Shown: piece after piece, positions 1 to 9,320 of the stretch
Layout of the letters: each line of letters begins with the position of its first letter
How positions within the stretch are numbered: position 1 is the first letter of the stretch
Source of the DNA: Cyanobacterium sp. T60_A2020_053
GTDB lineage: Bacteria > Cyanobacteriota > Cyanobacteriia > Cyanobacteriales > Cyanobacteriaceae
Reading direction: 5' to 3'
Assembly (NCBI GenBank): GCA_015272165.1
Contig: JACYMF010000086.1
Coordinates: 1 to 61,682, forward strand
DNA length: 61,682 nucleotides
Notes under the pieces: generated by a model
Database searches by the model: none
What the model was told of the DNA's origin: nothing
What the model saw: the letters and a program-made list of their open reading frames with translations, nothing else
Translations under genes and position numbers: made by a program

Positions 1-34
1 AAATCAAGAAGGGGGGAAATAAATAAGGGTGTCG

Positions 35-756
35 CTATCCTTCCCCAATCCGCTTTGCTGAGATTGGGGACTGTCGCAACGAACGTTCAAAAGCGCCCTC
101 ATACTCTTTACCGGGCGTTTCGGAATGTACCACTCCGGCGGCATCAGGGCGAGAATTATCGATGGCATCAAATAAGTGCAAACGCAATTTTAACACCGAG
201 GAAGATTTACTCACCGTTGGAGCAAACACATCGCGCAGATAAGTGCGGAATTGTTCCACCGAGATATGAGGTTGTTTTCTGAGCATGGTGTGGAATTTAA
301 CAGCGCCCGTCACCCCATTAGGAGTACCATCAGGGATACCATCCACATAGGTGATGGAATTACCCGCACTGGTGGTATAACCGATGGCTTTTTTAAAGAT
401 ATTGCGCTCATCATCCATTAAAATTCCAGCCGCCGTAAACCATGTCGTGCGCTGGTTTTCATCGGTAAAAGTCAACTCAGCGATACCATCAAAATTATCC
501 GCAGGATCAAAACGAGAACTTAAACCCGCCACAGGAGGGCAAAATCCCCCTCATTGTGGGCAACGTGTAATTGCCAGTATTGATATTGACCGGGGAGACG
601 GGCGCACACTGGCCCATGTACATCCTTCCAGTATTCATCAAAAAGATCGAGGGAAATTCCGTCTCGTTTCCACAATAGAACATAGAAGGCAACTTTCCCT
701 TTTTGATCCCTTGGGGAGTAATCTATCTTATTTGATTGATTGATCGTTGAAACCAT
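35..756 (-). pseudogene. EthD-domain protein, interrupted by a frameshift
   Basis: Two minus-strand reading frames join into one protein. The upstream frame (ATG at 756, 78 codons) contains KVAFYVLLWKRDGISLDLFDEYW and then a W/HGP segment typical of EthD-type dimeric ferredoxin-like proteins. It stops at 520. The downstream frame (to 35, about 165 codons) carries on with a second EthD-like half (VKFHTMLRKQPHISVEQFRTYL). The switch falls at a run of five G on the coding strand near 545-555, and one extra G would restore a continuous ORF of about 240 codons. Function of the family is unclear: EthD was named from an ETBE-degradation locus. A natural null allele, a phase-variable tract or a base-calling error are all possible. 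The call of one broken gene is fairly sure, its role is not. Confidence 0.65.
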
Positions 757-1175
757 GAAAGCATCCTTAAAATTAAAAATTAAGCGATTTTTTTATATAC
801 CAAGCAATGGAAAGTAATTACTTTAATCTGATCAGGATTGTGACAATTACTTCGGGTTAAATCCACTAATCTTAGCTATGTGATTTAGCTTAATTTTACT
901 GTTGGTTATTGTTAATCTCCTTAATTCTTAATGTAGTTTTTATTTTTGACACATTTTTAGCAATTTTTGTAATATTTCTTTACACCAACTCAAGAAAAAT
1001 CATGAAAAATGATGACTTTATGGAGAAAATATAGATTAAATTTAAAAGCAAAGATTTATTTAAGTATAAATTCTAGCATGGAAACTCATAGTTAATTACA
1101 AAATAGTTATTAAGTATAATAACTAATTAAAACTAACAATAAATATATTTTTCAAAGTAACAAAATAATAAAATT
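757..1175. other. AT-rich intergenic region
   Basis: About 420 bases between the divergent EthD-like and CDF genes. Very AT-rich with homopolymer runs. I see no RNA gene, strong hairpin or mobile element, and presumably it holds both promoters. Confidence 0.4.
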
Positions 1176-2141
1176 ATGCATAGCGATAATTATCGTCAAT
1201 TAGAACAAAAGTCGATTTATCTTTCTATCGGTACAACATTTATAATGTCAATTTTTGGCATTAGTTTTGGTATCTGGATTCAATCGGATGCGGTAATGTT
1301 AGACGGATTTTTCAACATGGTGAATTTCATCATGGCTTCTGCTTCTTTGTGGATTATTTGGTTAACCCAAAAATCTGAAAATAAGGTTTTTAATTTTGGT
1401 TATGCTGGTTTTGTCCCTTTACTCAATCTCTGTAAGGGTTTATTGATGTTTGGGGTATCTCTTTTTGCTCTTACCTCAGCCATTGGTGCGTTGTTTCACG
1501 GTGGGCGCCCGTCAAACACGGGGATAGCAGTTCTCTATGCCGTCATAGCGTCTGTTGTGTGCCTCGTGGTTGCCTTCATTCAGAACATTTTGGCAAAAAA
1601 GACCAATTCGCCCATTGTTAACGTGGACGCTAAAAATTGGTTGATTAACGGTATGATTTCCGTGGCAGTGGGGGTATCATTTTCCATTGCGACATTTTTA
1701 GGAAAAACTGATTTTGATTGGCTTGTGCCTTATGCTGACCCCACCATCGTTACAATTTTGGTGTTAATTGCTTTTCCCATACCCATTATGATCATTTCTG
1801 GTAGTCTAAAACAGTTGATGCTTGGTTCGGCTTCTCCTGAGATTCAAAATACTATTAACGGTATGATTGCCGATAGTTTGACTAATTTTCCTTGTCAGCG
1901 ATACGCACTGAGAATGACGGAAGTGGGTAATTCTCTTTATTTACACTTTTATTGGTTGTTGCCTGTGGGGGCGCAGGATGTGACGATAGCGACTATGGAT
2001 GGGTGGAGGGTGCACCTCACCGATCCATTATTACAGAAGTATCCTAACATGACGGTGGATATTATTTTCACGCAAAATGAGCCTTGGTTTTTGTCCATGA
2101 ATGATGAAAGGGGGGTTAATTCCATTGAGGTAACAAGTTAG
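1176..2141 (+). CDS. Atypical CDF-family cation transporter (COG3965-like)
   Basis: A 321-residue membrane protein with about six hydrophobic segments and a C-terminal soluble domain, the layout of cation diffusion facilitators, which export Zn, Co, Mn or similar metals in exchange for protons. Aligning it by eye to YiiP-type proteins puts D43xxxN47 in TM2 and N154xxxN158 in TM5 (VDAKNWLINGM). The classical four-residue transport site is DxxxD plus HxxxD, so only one of the four canonical ligands is kept. It is therefore either a subfamily with a different substrate or a non-canonical transporter. No metal regulator or operon partner is adjacent. The downstream gene is convergent. Family assignment is good, substrate unknown. 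Confidence 0.75.
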   Translation: MHSDNYRQLEQKSIYLSIGTTFIMSIFGISFGIWIQSDAVMLDGFFNMVNFIMASASLWIIWLTQKSENKVFNFGYAGFVPLLNLCKGLLMFGVSLFALTSAIGALFHGGRPSNTGIAVLYAVIASVVCLVVAFIQNILAKKTNSPIVNVDAKNWLINGMISVAVGVSFSIATFLGKTDFDWLVPYADPTIVTILVLIAFPIPIMIISGSLKQLMLGSASPEIQNTINGMIADSLTNFPCQRYALRMTEVGNSLYLHFYWLLPVGAQDVTIATMDGWRVHLTDPLLQKYPNMTVDIIFTQNEPWFLSMNDERGVNSIEVTS

Positions 2142-2254
2142 TAATTCTTCTCCCTCTCCTCCAACCCTTCCTAGTTTAAATTTTTGCTTCAACTTTGCAA
2201 CTGGATATGAGGTGGAGGGCGCTTTTGCCTGAGTTTTTTTCACTTTCAGGTAAA

Positions 2255-2623
2255 CTAAGCTAAATCTCTTCCAAAGGGAAATAAAGCAATCGGAATTAAT
2301 TTAAAATGTTGTTTTGCAAACGGTAAACCAATAATTGTAATGGCCAAAATTAAGCCATGAATCAGGTGAGATAAAGCTATTTCCCAGCCAAATAAAAATA
2401 ACCAAATTACATTAAAAATTGTGTTAATAGGGTTAGAGTAATCAGGAGAAACCATGTCTTTTTTACCAAAAGGTGTCATGGTTGCTACTCCTAACTTGAT
2501 GGTTTGCCATCCGAAGGGAATACCAATAATAGTTAAGCAAAGACTTAAACCACCCAGAATATAACCCACACCACTAATAAAACCACCAAAAATTAACCAA
2601 ATAACATTGCCAAGTAAAGTCAT
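2255..2623 (-). CDS. yccF: YccF-family inner-membrane protein
   Basis: A 122-residue membrane protein starting MTLLGNVIWLIFGG, with two repeated halves, each containing a hydrophobic stretch followed by a PFG motif (IGIPFGWQ and IGLPFAKQ, then TPFGKK and FPFGRD). This duplicated DUF307 pattern defines YccF proteins. The reading frame extends 23 codons further upstream, but the family starts at this ATG and the extra residues are not membrane-like, so I chose the internal start. Biochemical function is unknown. It converges on the CDF transporter gene. Confidence 0.8.
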   Translation of the reverse strand: MTLLGNVIWLIFGGFISGVGYILGGLSLCLTIIGIPFGWQTIKLGVATMTPFGKKDMVSPDYSNPINTIFNVIWLFLFGWEIALSHLIHGLILAITIIGLPFAKQHFKLIPIALFPFGRDLA

Positions 2624-2945
2624 ATTTTTCTTCAACAACAACATTTTTATTTTAACAGTGAAAGAAAAACATGAAGATTGGCATAATTTCAACAGTTGGA
2701 AAAATATATTTGTAAACTATAGAATTATGATTCGACCAATGATCGTATTTGGAGCAATGCAGAACCATTATCAGATTTTCAGGGTATAAAAAATGTAGAA
2801 AATGGGTTAATTAATGACTGTGAGAATTTAAAAAAGCGCCCTCCATCATCACTTAACAATAACTTAACTTAATAAACATTTACAATCTGTTGCAGAGAGA
2901 AAAAAGATCGACATAATCAAAGTAGTGCAAGTGATCGGGTTAAAA

Positions 2946-4499
2946 ATGGCAAAAACAAAAACTGTTTATATCTGTAATGTCTGTGCCTCAGAATCTCTAC
3001 AATGGTTTGGAAAATGCCCCACTTGCGATACTTACGGTAGTTTGGAAGAACAGGTCATTAACCCCAATAATAACGTAGGAGCTAGTTTTAGTCGAGCTGG
3101 CTGGCAATCCAAAACGAGAAATAATAGCCAAAGGGAAACGGAAGCAAAACCAAGGGCATCGGTTAAATTTTCTGACATTACCGAAGAAGAACAACCGCGC
3201 ATCGAGTCAGGTTATCATGAATTAGACCGAGTTTTGGGGGGAGGTATTGTCCCCGGTTCATTAGTTCTCATTGGTGGGGATCCGGGTATTGGTAAATCAA
3301 CTCTTTTATTGCAAACCGCCAACCAATTATCTTTACGTTTACCTCGTATTTTATATGTATCGGCTGAAGAGTCAGGACAGCAAATCAAATTACGGGCTAC
3401 TCGTTTACAGGTAGGCGCCCTCCACCATCAACCACAAGAGTCAGAACAACATAAGCAGAATGGTAATGGGAAAAAAACCACTGAAAACGGCACAGGCAAA
3501 GCCCAAACCATCGCCTCACAACCTAATCTCTATGTCATGCCAGAAACTGATTTAGAGGAAATTCTCAAGGAATTAGAATCCCTCAAGCCTCAAGTGGCAA
3601 TTATTGACAGTATTCAAACCCTCCATTTTTCTTCCATCACTTCAGCGCCCGGCTCCGTTTCCCAAGTGCGCGAATGTACTTCTGCATTAATGCAAGTGGC
3701 AAAAAGGGAAAGTATTACCTTATTTATTGTCGGTCATGTCACGAAGGAGGGCGCTATTGCCGGACCAAGAGTTTTAGAACATTTAGTGGATACAGTGCTA
3801 TATTTTGAGGGAGATCGCTATGCTTCCCATCGTTTATTAAGGTCTGTCAAAAATCGTTTTGGTGCAACCCACGAAATCGGTATTTTTGAAATGGTCGATC
3901 ATGGTTTAGTGGAAGTTTCCAACCCGTCCGAATTATTTTTAAGTAGTCGAGACGAACAAGCGCCCGGCACCGCCACCATCGTATCCTGTGAAGGCACGAG
4001 GTCTATTGTCGTAGAATTACAGGCTTTAGTAAGCCCCACCAGTTATACATCCCCACGCCGTTCTACCACTGGCGTTGACTACAACCGTTTACAACAAATT
4101 TTAGCAGTATTAGAAAAACGAGTGGGCATTCCCCTTTCCAAATTAGATGCTTATATGGCTTCAGCCGGAGGGTTAGGGGTAGAAGAACCGGCAGCCGATT
4201 TGGGCATGGCAATCGCTTTGGTGGCTAGTTTTCGAGATCGAGTAGTCGATCCGCGCACGGTGTTAATTGGCGAGATCGGCTTGGGGGGGCAAGTGCGCTT
4301 GGTTTCCCAAATGGAATTAAGGTTAAAAGAAGCGGCCAAACTGGGGTTTCGGCGCGCTATCGTACCAAAAGGGCAAACTTATCCCAGTGATCTTGGTTTA
4401 GATATTGTTACCGTTGGTCGAGTTATTGATGCTATCGTGGTGGCAATTCCTAATAATCAACAACCTGTTACCGATCCAGAGGAAGAAATGGAAGGATAG
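2946..4499 (+). CDS. radA: DNA repair protein RadA (Sms)
   Basis: A 517-residue RadA: a RecA-paralogue ATPase that promotes branch migration and processing of recombination intermediates. Visible parts are the N-terminal four-cysteine zinc finger (C10, C13, C24, C27), a Walker A GGDPGIGKST near residue 100, the RadA-specific KNRFG motif, and a C-terminal Lon-like domain (GLGVEEPAADLGMAIALVAS). A low-complexity insert rich in N, K, Q and E follows the ATPase core (around ESEQHKQNGNGKKT). I start at the ATG giving MAKTKT, the usual RadA start. A GTG seven codons upstream would add an unlikely leader. Monocistronic as far as can be seen. Confidence 0.95.
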   Translation: MAKTKTVYICNVCASESLQWFGKCPTCDTYGSLEEQVINPNNNVGASFSRAGWQSKTRNNSQRETEAKPRASVKFSDITEEEQPRIESGYHELDRVLGGGIVPGSLVLIGGDPGIGKSTLLLQTANQLSLRLPRILYVSAEESGQQIKLRATRLQVGALHHQPQESEQHKQNGNGKKTTENGTGKAQTIASQPNLYVMPETDLEEILKELESLKPQVAIIDSIQTLHFSSITSAPGSVSQVRECTSALMQVAKRESITLFIVGHVTKEGAIAGPRVLEHLVDTVLYFEGDRYASHRLLRSVKNRFGATHEIGIFEMVDHGLVEVSNPSELFLSSRDEQAPGTATIVSCEGTRSIVVELQALVSPTSYTSPRRSTTGVDYNRLQQILAVLEKRVGIPLSKLDAYMASAGGLGVEEPAADLGMAIALVASFRDRVVDPRTVLIGEIGLGGQVRLVSQMELRLKEAAKLGFRRAIVPKGQTYPSDLGLDIVTVGRVIDAIVVAIPNNQQPVTDPEEEMEG

Positions 4500-4627
4500 G
4501 CAGGTGTTGATGAAAAAGTGGGGTCATGAGGGCAAATTGACAATGGATAATTGACAATTATGGGGTTTTACGATACTCATGTAGTAACTATAGGTAGGAG
4601 GAGAATGGAAGAAAGGGAAGCAGGGGA

Positions 4628-4655
4628 GTTCATAATTCATAATTCATAATTCATT
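4628..4655. repeat. Heptanucleotide tandem repeat (ATTCATA)n
   Basis: Several copies of a 7-base unit ATTCATA between radA and flv2, the complement of the GAATTAT arrays found near 27.8 and 39.1 kb. Typical of short tandemly repeated repetitive sequences in cyanobacterial intergenic DNA. Nothing else is visible in the 165-base gap. Confidence 0.7.
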
Positions 4656-4664
4656 TAGCCTAGG

Positions 4665-6389
4665 TTAATGAGAATGAACAATAGCCGTTACTCCGTTTGT
4701 TTCTAACAAATCACCGTGATTAACCCTAGCGTAAATTAACCACTTACCCTCTAAAGGCATGACTTGTTCTACAGTACATTCTAAATGAGCTAAAGCCTCA
4801 GTGAAAATCAGACAATCATTATTAGCCCTTTGAGTCTCTAACGGCGTAAAGGATTGAGAAGAAACTGCCCAACGGGGGTCAAAATAATGGCGCACATTAC
4901 GCCCTTCTCTGAGAATATTAACCACAAAACCCTTACCGATTTCTCCAAACAACTGCCCTTTTTGTTCTTCACTTACTGAAAACATAATACCGGGTGGAGT
5001 AAAACTAGCTTGAGAAATATTACTTGTTAAAATAGCCCAATCACTTTCCCCTTCTTGAAAAGTCACCACACACAAAGAACCAATAATACGATTTACCGCT
5101 TGTTCGGTGCGCGCTGAACTCAAACTACTACTCGACTCCAGCGTTATCGGTCGATTTTTTTTGAATTTTTGTAAAGTTTGGGCGAAATCTGAGCCTAATT
5201 TTTCTGCTTTAATCAAATCTTCTTCAGTAGGAGTAAAACGAACCCTGAGAGTTTCACCACCAAAGCGATAATTAGCATCCCGTAATTTGCCTTCAATTAT
5301 ATCCACAGCCTCTCCACTCCAGCCATAAGAACCAAATACTCCTGCTAACTTATTTTTATTAGCAGTATTAAGAATAATTCCTAAAGCCGTTTGAATCTGT
5401 ACCGGCGCGTGACCTCCCAGAGTAGGAGAACCAATAATTAAACCATCCGCCCATTGAACAGCGCCCGTCATCTCTTCAGGAGTCGCTATCTCACAATTAA
5501 TTAATTGAACAGCAACCTCTTGCCCTGATAGTCCTTGAGCGATGGAGTGCGCTAATTTAGTTGTATTACCATAAGCAGAAGCATAAAACAAAGCTACAGT
5601 TAAAGTCTTATTTTGTTGCTCTTGACACCACTGACGATAATCATAAGTTAAACGACTGAGACTATAACGAATTATCGGTCCATGATTCGGCGCGTAATAC
5701 TTAGTTTGAAAAAGTTTTAACTTTTGTAATGTTGTTTCTACCTGCTTAATTTGATTACTATGAAGACAGTCAAAATAATAACGCCGATCCCTATCTAATT
5801 GCTTCCAATCATCATCCCAAAGAGTATCACCACAAACATGAACCCCAAAAAACTTATCCGTGAAAAGAATGGCAGTAAGAGGATCATAAGTAAATAAACC
5901 ATCAGGCCAACGAGGCGTTGCCACAGGCATAAACTGTAATAAGTGTCCTTGCCCTAAATCCACATCAGAGTTAGCCGTCAAAAATTTATCCTTCCATTGA
6001 GGAAAAACAGTTTTTAAACTTTTAGCCGCCGGTTTAGAACAAATAACTTCAAGATGAGGGGCAATTTCTAAAATACTTTTTAAAGTAGTCATGCGATTAG
6101 CATTAATATGACCCAAAATTAGATAATCTAACTTTGCTAAATCCCAATATTTTTGTAATTGCTCTAAAAAGATATGGGTAAATGATTCCCCAGGTGGATC
6201 AATTAAAGCGGTTTTCTCCCCCTGAATTAAATAAGAATTAGCCGTAGTGCCTTTTTGTCGTGCATATTCCACCTCAAATTTAAGACGATCCCAAGTACGA
6301 CACCTAAAAACTGTAGTATCATCAGCAATTTTTTCTACTTGAACATCACGGATATTAATATTTTGGTTCTTTAAACTTACAGTTGTCAT
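4665..6389 (-). CDS. flv2: Flavodiiron protein Flv2 (non-canonical diiron site)
   Basis: A 574-residue cyanobacterial class C flavodiiron protein: metallo-beta-lactamase-like diiron domain (about 30-260), flavodoxin domain (about 263-400) and C-terminal flavin reductase domain (about 430-570). The diiron motif that should read HxExDH is H94-I-N96-A-N98-R99, a later ligand His is R160 and the Asp ligand position holds Lys. This loss of ligands is characteristic of Flv1/Flv2. The gene is last in a three-gene minus-strand cluster behind the canonical partner and a PsiE-type protein, the flv4-sll0218-flv2 order of Synechocystis, so I call it flv2 and not flv1. Flv2/Flv4 act as a heterodimer in an electron sink protecting photosystem II at low CO2. 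Confidence 0.88.
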   Translation of the reverse strand: MTTVSLKNQNINIRDVQVEKIADDTTVFRCRTWDRLKFEVEYARQKGTTANSYLIQGEKTALIDPPGESFTHIFLEQLQKYWDLAKLDYLILGHINANRMTTLKSILEIAPHLEVICSKPAAKSLKTVFPQWKDKFLTANSDVDLGQGHLLQFMPVATPRWPDGLFTYDPLTAILFTDKFFGVHVCGDTLWDDDWKQLDRDRRYYFDCLHSNQIKQVETTLQKLKLFQTKYYAPNHGPIIRYSLSRLTYDYRQWCQEQQNKTLTVALFYASAYGNTTKLAHSIAQGLSGQEVAVQLINCEIATPEEMTGAVQWADGLIIGSPTLGGHAPVQIQTALGIILNTANKNKLAGVFGSYGWSGEAVDIIEGKLRDANYRFGGETLRVRFTPTEEDLIKAEKLGSDFAQTLQKFKKNRPITLESSSSLSSARTEQAVNRIIGSLCVVTFQEGESDWAILTSNISQASFTPPGIMFSVSEEQKGQLFGEIGKGFVVNILREGRNVRHYFDPRWAVSSQSFTPLETQRANNDCLIFTEALAHLECTVEQVMPLEGKWLIYARVNHGDLLETNGVTAIVHSH

Positions 6390-6421
6390 AATTTTATCCT
6401 CTAATAATTTGATGTATCAAA

Positions 6422-6910
6422 TTAACTTATTCTCTTTTGGTGTTTTTCCGAGACCTTTTTTTCTGGATCAATTCCCTCAAAAGTAGCTGGAAGCCAAACT
6501 CTCAATGTCATTAACACTCCCAAAACCAGTAAAAATGCACAGGTAGCCAAAACTTGAGTGGAAGCTGTTTCTAACACACCATTAACAAATACTTCCCTTA
6601 ACACTGAAACAATAGAGACTTCCACAGCAACACCGATAGAAATTCGTTGTTCTTTGAGATAGATAATGAGTAACCGAAATAATTCGACTAAAATCAATAA
6701 AGATAGAATATCGGCAGTAATCGTATGAAACTGTAAAGGAGTTAATAAGGCGACAAACATAATCTTGATTTGCAATACCATGAAAGCAAATAAACCGAAA
6801 CAAAGACTAACAATAATTAAATCTTGAATTAACTCTAAAATTCGCACAATACGATTTAGGTTTAACCAACTGTCTCTTTCTACGGGTGAATCAAGAAAAG
6901 ATTTTTGCAT
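6422..6910 (-). CDS. PsiE-family membrane protein, Sll0218-like
   Basis: A 162-residue protein with four hydrophobic helices and the PsiE-type arrangement (DLIIVSLCFGLF near the start, then LLILVELFRLLIIYLK and SIGVAVEVSIVSVLREV). In Synechocystis the middle gene of the flv4-2 operon, sll0218, encodes a small thylakoid membrane protein that helps stabilise photosystem II. Position between flv4 and flv2, 32 bases ahead of flv2, supports the same identity. A copy of transposon relic A begins only 17 bases upstream of the ATG, replacing the region that would hold its ribosome-binding context. A second PsiE-family gene in this window (43179-43634) also has this relic at its 5' end. Confidence 0.75.
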   Translation of the reverse strand: MQKSFLDSPVERDSWLNLNRIVRILELIQDLIIVSLCFGLFAFMVLQIKIMFVALLTPLQFHTITADILSLLILVELFRLLIIYLKEQRISIGVAVEVSIVSVLREVFVNGVLETASTQVLATCAFLLVLGVLMTLRVWLPATFEGIDPEKKVSEKHQKRIS

Positions 6911-6927
6911 AATTTGTATATTAATTA

Positions 6928-7127
6928 GGGTCTGCTGAAAAAGTATTTTGGTGAGGAGAGGTGTCAGGTGAAATGCTTATAAATCAAAGATTTTGCCAGA
7001 ATAATCATTTTCTATAAATTGCTATTGTGTATCAATAATTTTTGATTAGGGGATCAGAAATACAGATTTTTTGGAGAAAAAAGATTATTTTTGGCACTTT
7101 TTTTCAGTTGTATTGTGCTTAAAACTT
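6928..7127 (-). mobile_element. Family A transposon relic, truncated, inside the flv4-2 operon
   Basis: The left end GGGTCTGCTGAAAAAGT follows a TA dinucleotide. The body matches the complete copies at 11070 and 43640 (segments around GAGGTGTCAGG, AAATGCTTATAAATC and TTGGCACTTTTT). The opposite terminal repeat is missing, and the sequence runs directly into the last codons of flv4. The right-hand boundary is approximate. Confidence 0.75.
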
Positions 7128-7129
7128 TC

Positions 7130-8857
7130 TCAATAATGATTGCCGACTTTGCGATGATGTACGGCGGTTTTGGCGCAAGGATGAGCAACTCGACCATTTT
7201 TAACTTTGCTATAAACAATCCAATGATCGTGACAATCTTGGCGACTCTCCACTTGACATTCCATATAGGCTAAGGCTTCCGCTAAAATTGGTGAACCGCA
7301 GTTACTTTGAACGGTTTTTACCCCTGCAAAGCGATCTTGTCCGGGTGCAAAACGCTTGAGAAAATGTTTCATTAAGTCTTGGTAGTTGTCTTCTTCTAAG
7401 ACATTTAAGATAAAATGATCACCGACTTTTAGTAAGGATTCAATGGCTCGATCTTTAGCCACTGCAATGGCGACTCCCAAGGGAGAATTACTAGCTTGAA
7501 TTACCCAAGAGGCTAACATGGCACTAGAAACCTCTCCTTTTGTGGCTGTAATAATATATAGTCCACCACTGATGCGCCCTAATGCTTTATCTAAGTTGTT
7601 GTCAAGGGATTTCATTTTTTTGAGGTTGCGATCTCTGGTTAGCCATTGTCCAAAATCTACTCCAGCCTCTTCAGCGCCCTTCACCATAGCAGGAGTCAGG
7701 TTTTCTTTAATCAAAATCGGTGGAAATGCCTCAGTTAAACCAATTTCTTGAAATTTATTGCGTAAAGGATAAATTGGTTCATCTTGCCAACCTCCTGTTT
7801 CAAAGAGTCCTATGGCTTGTTTTTGATGAGCAGAGGCTAAAATGGTGCTTAAAATAGTATGATTTTTGACATCCGTTTGAGAGGGCATCCCCATCACTAA
7901 ACCGGCGGCTTGGCTGACTATTTCTCTGGTTTCGGTGGTGTCAATTTCTTCATATTCAATTAATTCTACCCCTACCCCCGTTTTTTCCATTCCCAAGGCA
8001 ATTGCCCTAGCAATATCTGCGCTATAACCATAATCAGAACTATAAAATACTGCTCCGAAAGTTTGGGTTTTGGTTTGGGCTTCACTCCATTTTTGATAAG
8101 AGTTGACCCAATCGGCAAGATAATTTTTTAATAAAGGACCATGACCTGTGGCAATTATTTTTAGATCAAAATTACTAATTCGTTTAATTGCTCCTAAGAC
8201 AGATCGGGCATTGGGTGCCATCAAGCAATCATAATAGTTTTGGAAGTCTTCTTGTAATAAGGTAGGTTCTTGATCATAGGTGTGATCATCACAATAGTGC
8301 ATCCCAAAAGCGTCACAAGTAAATAAAGTTTGGGTTTTGTGATTATAAGTAAAAATAGTATCGGGCCAATGTAAATTAGGAGCAGAAACAAATTCTAATT
8401 GATGACCATTGCCTAGGTCTAATTGCTGTCCACTTTTGACGATTTGAGTTTGAAAGGGTTGATGTACCATATTTTTGAGAAATTCAATGGCAACTTTAGC
8501 GCCCACCACCGTGACATCGGGCGCTAGGGAGAGAATTTCTTGAACTAAACCACTGTGATCTGGTTCGGTGTGACTGATAATTAGGTAGTCTAAGGTGGAT
8601 AAATCAATCAGTTGAGGGATAGTTTCTAAATATAAAGATTTGAATTTGCCATGGGAAGTGTCAATGAGGGCTTTTTTCTCCCCTTCAATAATAAAAGAGT
8701 TATAGGTTGTACCATTTTTTAAGCCAAATTCAATATCAAAACGATCTCGATCCCAATCTAAACAACGGATTGCGGTGGTATTGTCACCAATATTGACTGT
8801 TTCTATTGTTAGTCTCTGGGAAATTGCTTGATTTTTTTTCTCTGCAAGTATAACCAT
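7130..8857 (-). CDS. flv4: Flavodiiron protein Flv4 (canonical diiron site)
   Basis: A 575-residue class C flavodiiron protein with diiron, flavodoxin and C-terminal flavin reductase domains. The diiron ligands are complete: H96-T-E98-P-D100-H101, H163, D182 and H239. This separates it from the ligand-poor partner downstream. It is first in the flv4-sll0218-flv2 type cluster, so flv4 is preferred over flv3. Family knowledge: with Flv2 it accepts electrons from the photosystem II acceptor side under low carbon. In Synechocystis the operon is induced by CO2 limitation and restrained by an antisense RNA. I cannot see such an RNA here by reading. The stop codon lies at the edge of a transposon relic, so the extreme C-terminus may be altered. 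Confidence 0.88.
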   Translation of the reverse strand: MVILAEKKNQAISQRLTIETVNIGDNTTAIRCLDWDRDRFDIEFGLKNGTTYNSFIIEGEKKALIDTSHGKFKSLYLETIPQLIDLSTLDYLIISHTEPDHSGLVQEILSLAPDVTVVGAKVAIEFLKNMVHQPFQTQIVKSGQQLDLGNGHQLEFVSAPNLHWPDTIFTYNHKTQTLFTCDAFGMHYCDDHTYDQEPTLLQEDFQNYYDCLMAPNARSVLGAIKRISNFDLKIIATGHGPLLKNYLADWVNSYQKWSEAQTKTQTFGAVFYSSDYGYSADIARAIALGMEKTGVGVELIEYEEIDTTETREIVSQAAGLVMGMPSQTDVKNHTILSTILASAHQKQAIGLFETGGWQDEPIYPLRNKFQEIGLTEAFPPILIKENLTPAMVKGAEEAGVDFGQWLTRDRNLKKMKSLDNNLDKALGRISGGLYIITATKGEVSSAMLASWVIQASNSPLGVAIAVAKDRAIESLLKVGDHFILNVLEEDNYQDLMKHFLKRFAPGQDRFAGVKTVQSNCGSPILAEALAYMECQVESRQDCHDHWIVYSKVKNGRVAHPCAKTAVHHRKVGNHY

Positions 8858-9320
8858 ATCTAATATTCCTACAATAAAAAGATTTATTTACCTTATCTTC
8901 ATTGTGACTTATAGTTTGTGCTTTTGTAAAATACTAATTATCAAAGTTTTAGATAGGTTTTATTTATCTTTTAAGATTTTAAAGATAAGTTAAGAGTATC
9001 AAGTGGGCAATGGATAATGGATAATTGATAATTGACAATGGATAATTTACGCATCAACCATTAAGTATTCAAACTTCATAATTGATAATTCATAACTCAT
9101 AACTCATAATTCATAATCTCCCGACTTGGTGAAGGATAATCCTGTGATTTTGAGCAAAAAAAGAGAGATAATAAGAAAATTAAGAGATTTACTAAATCTT
9201 AGATTTTCTATATAAACGGATCTAAAATGACATAAAAGGACAAATAAATAAAAAGTTTGTGAAAGTATTCGATTTCGGTTTCAGAAAAGTAATATTTGAT
9301 GTACGATAAAGGGAGATTTT
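8858..9320. other. Intergenic region with simple repeats upstream of flv4
   Basis: AT-rich region that should hold the flv4 promoter. It contains interspersed degenerate units (GATAATTGA-type around 9007-9050 and ATAACTC/ATAATTC-type around 9076-9118). No coding potential seen. Confidence 0.4.

Noticed and set aside
2726-2868. Open frame of about 48 codons containing RIWSNAEPLSDFQGIK
   Set aside because: No start codon and no recognisable family, so a fragment at best.
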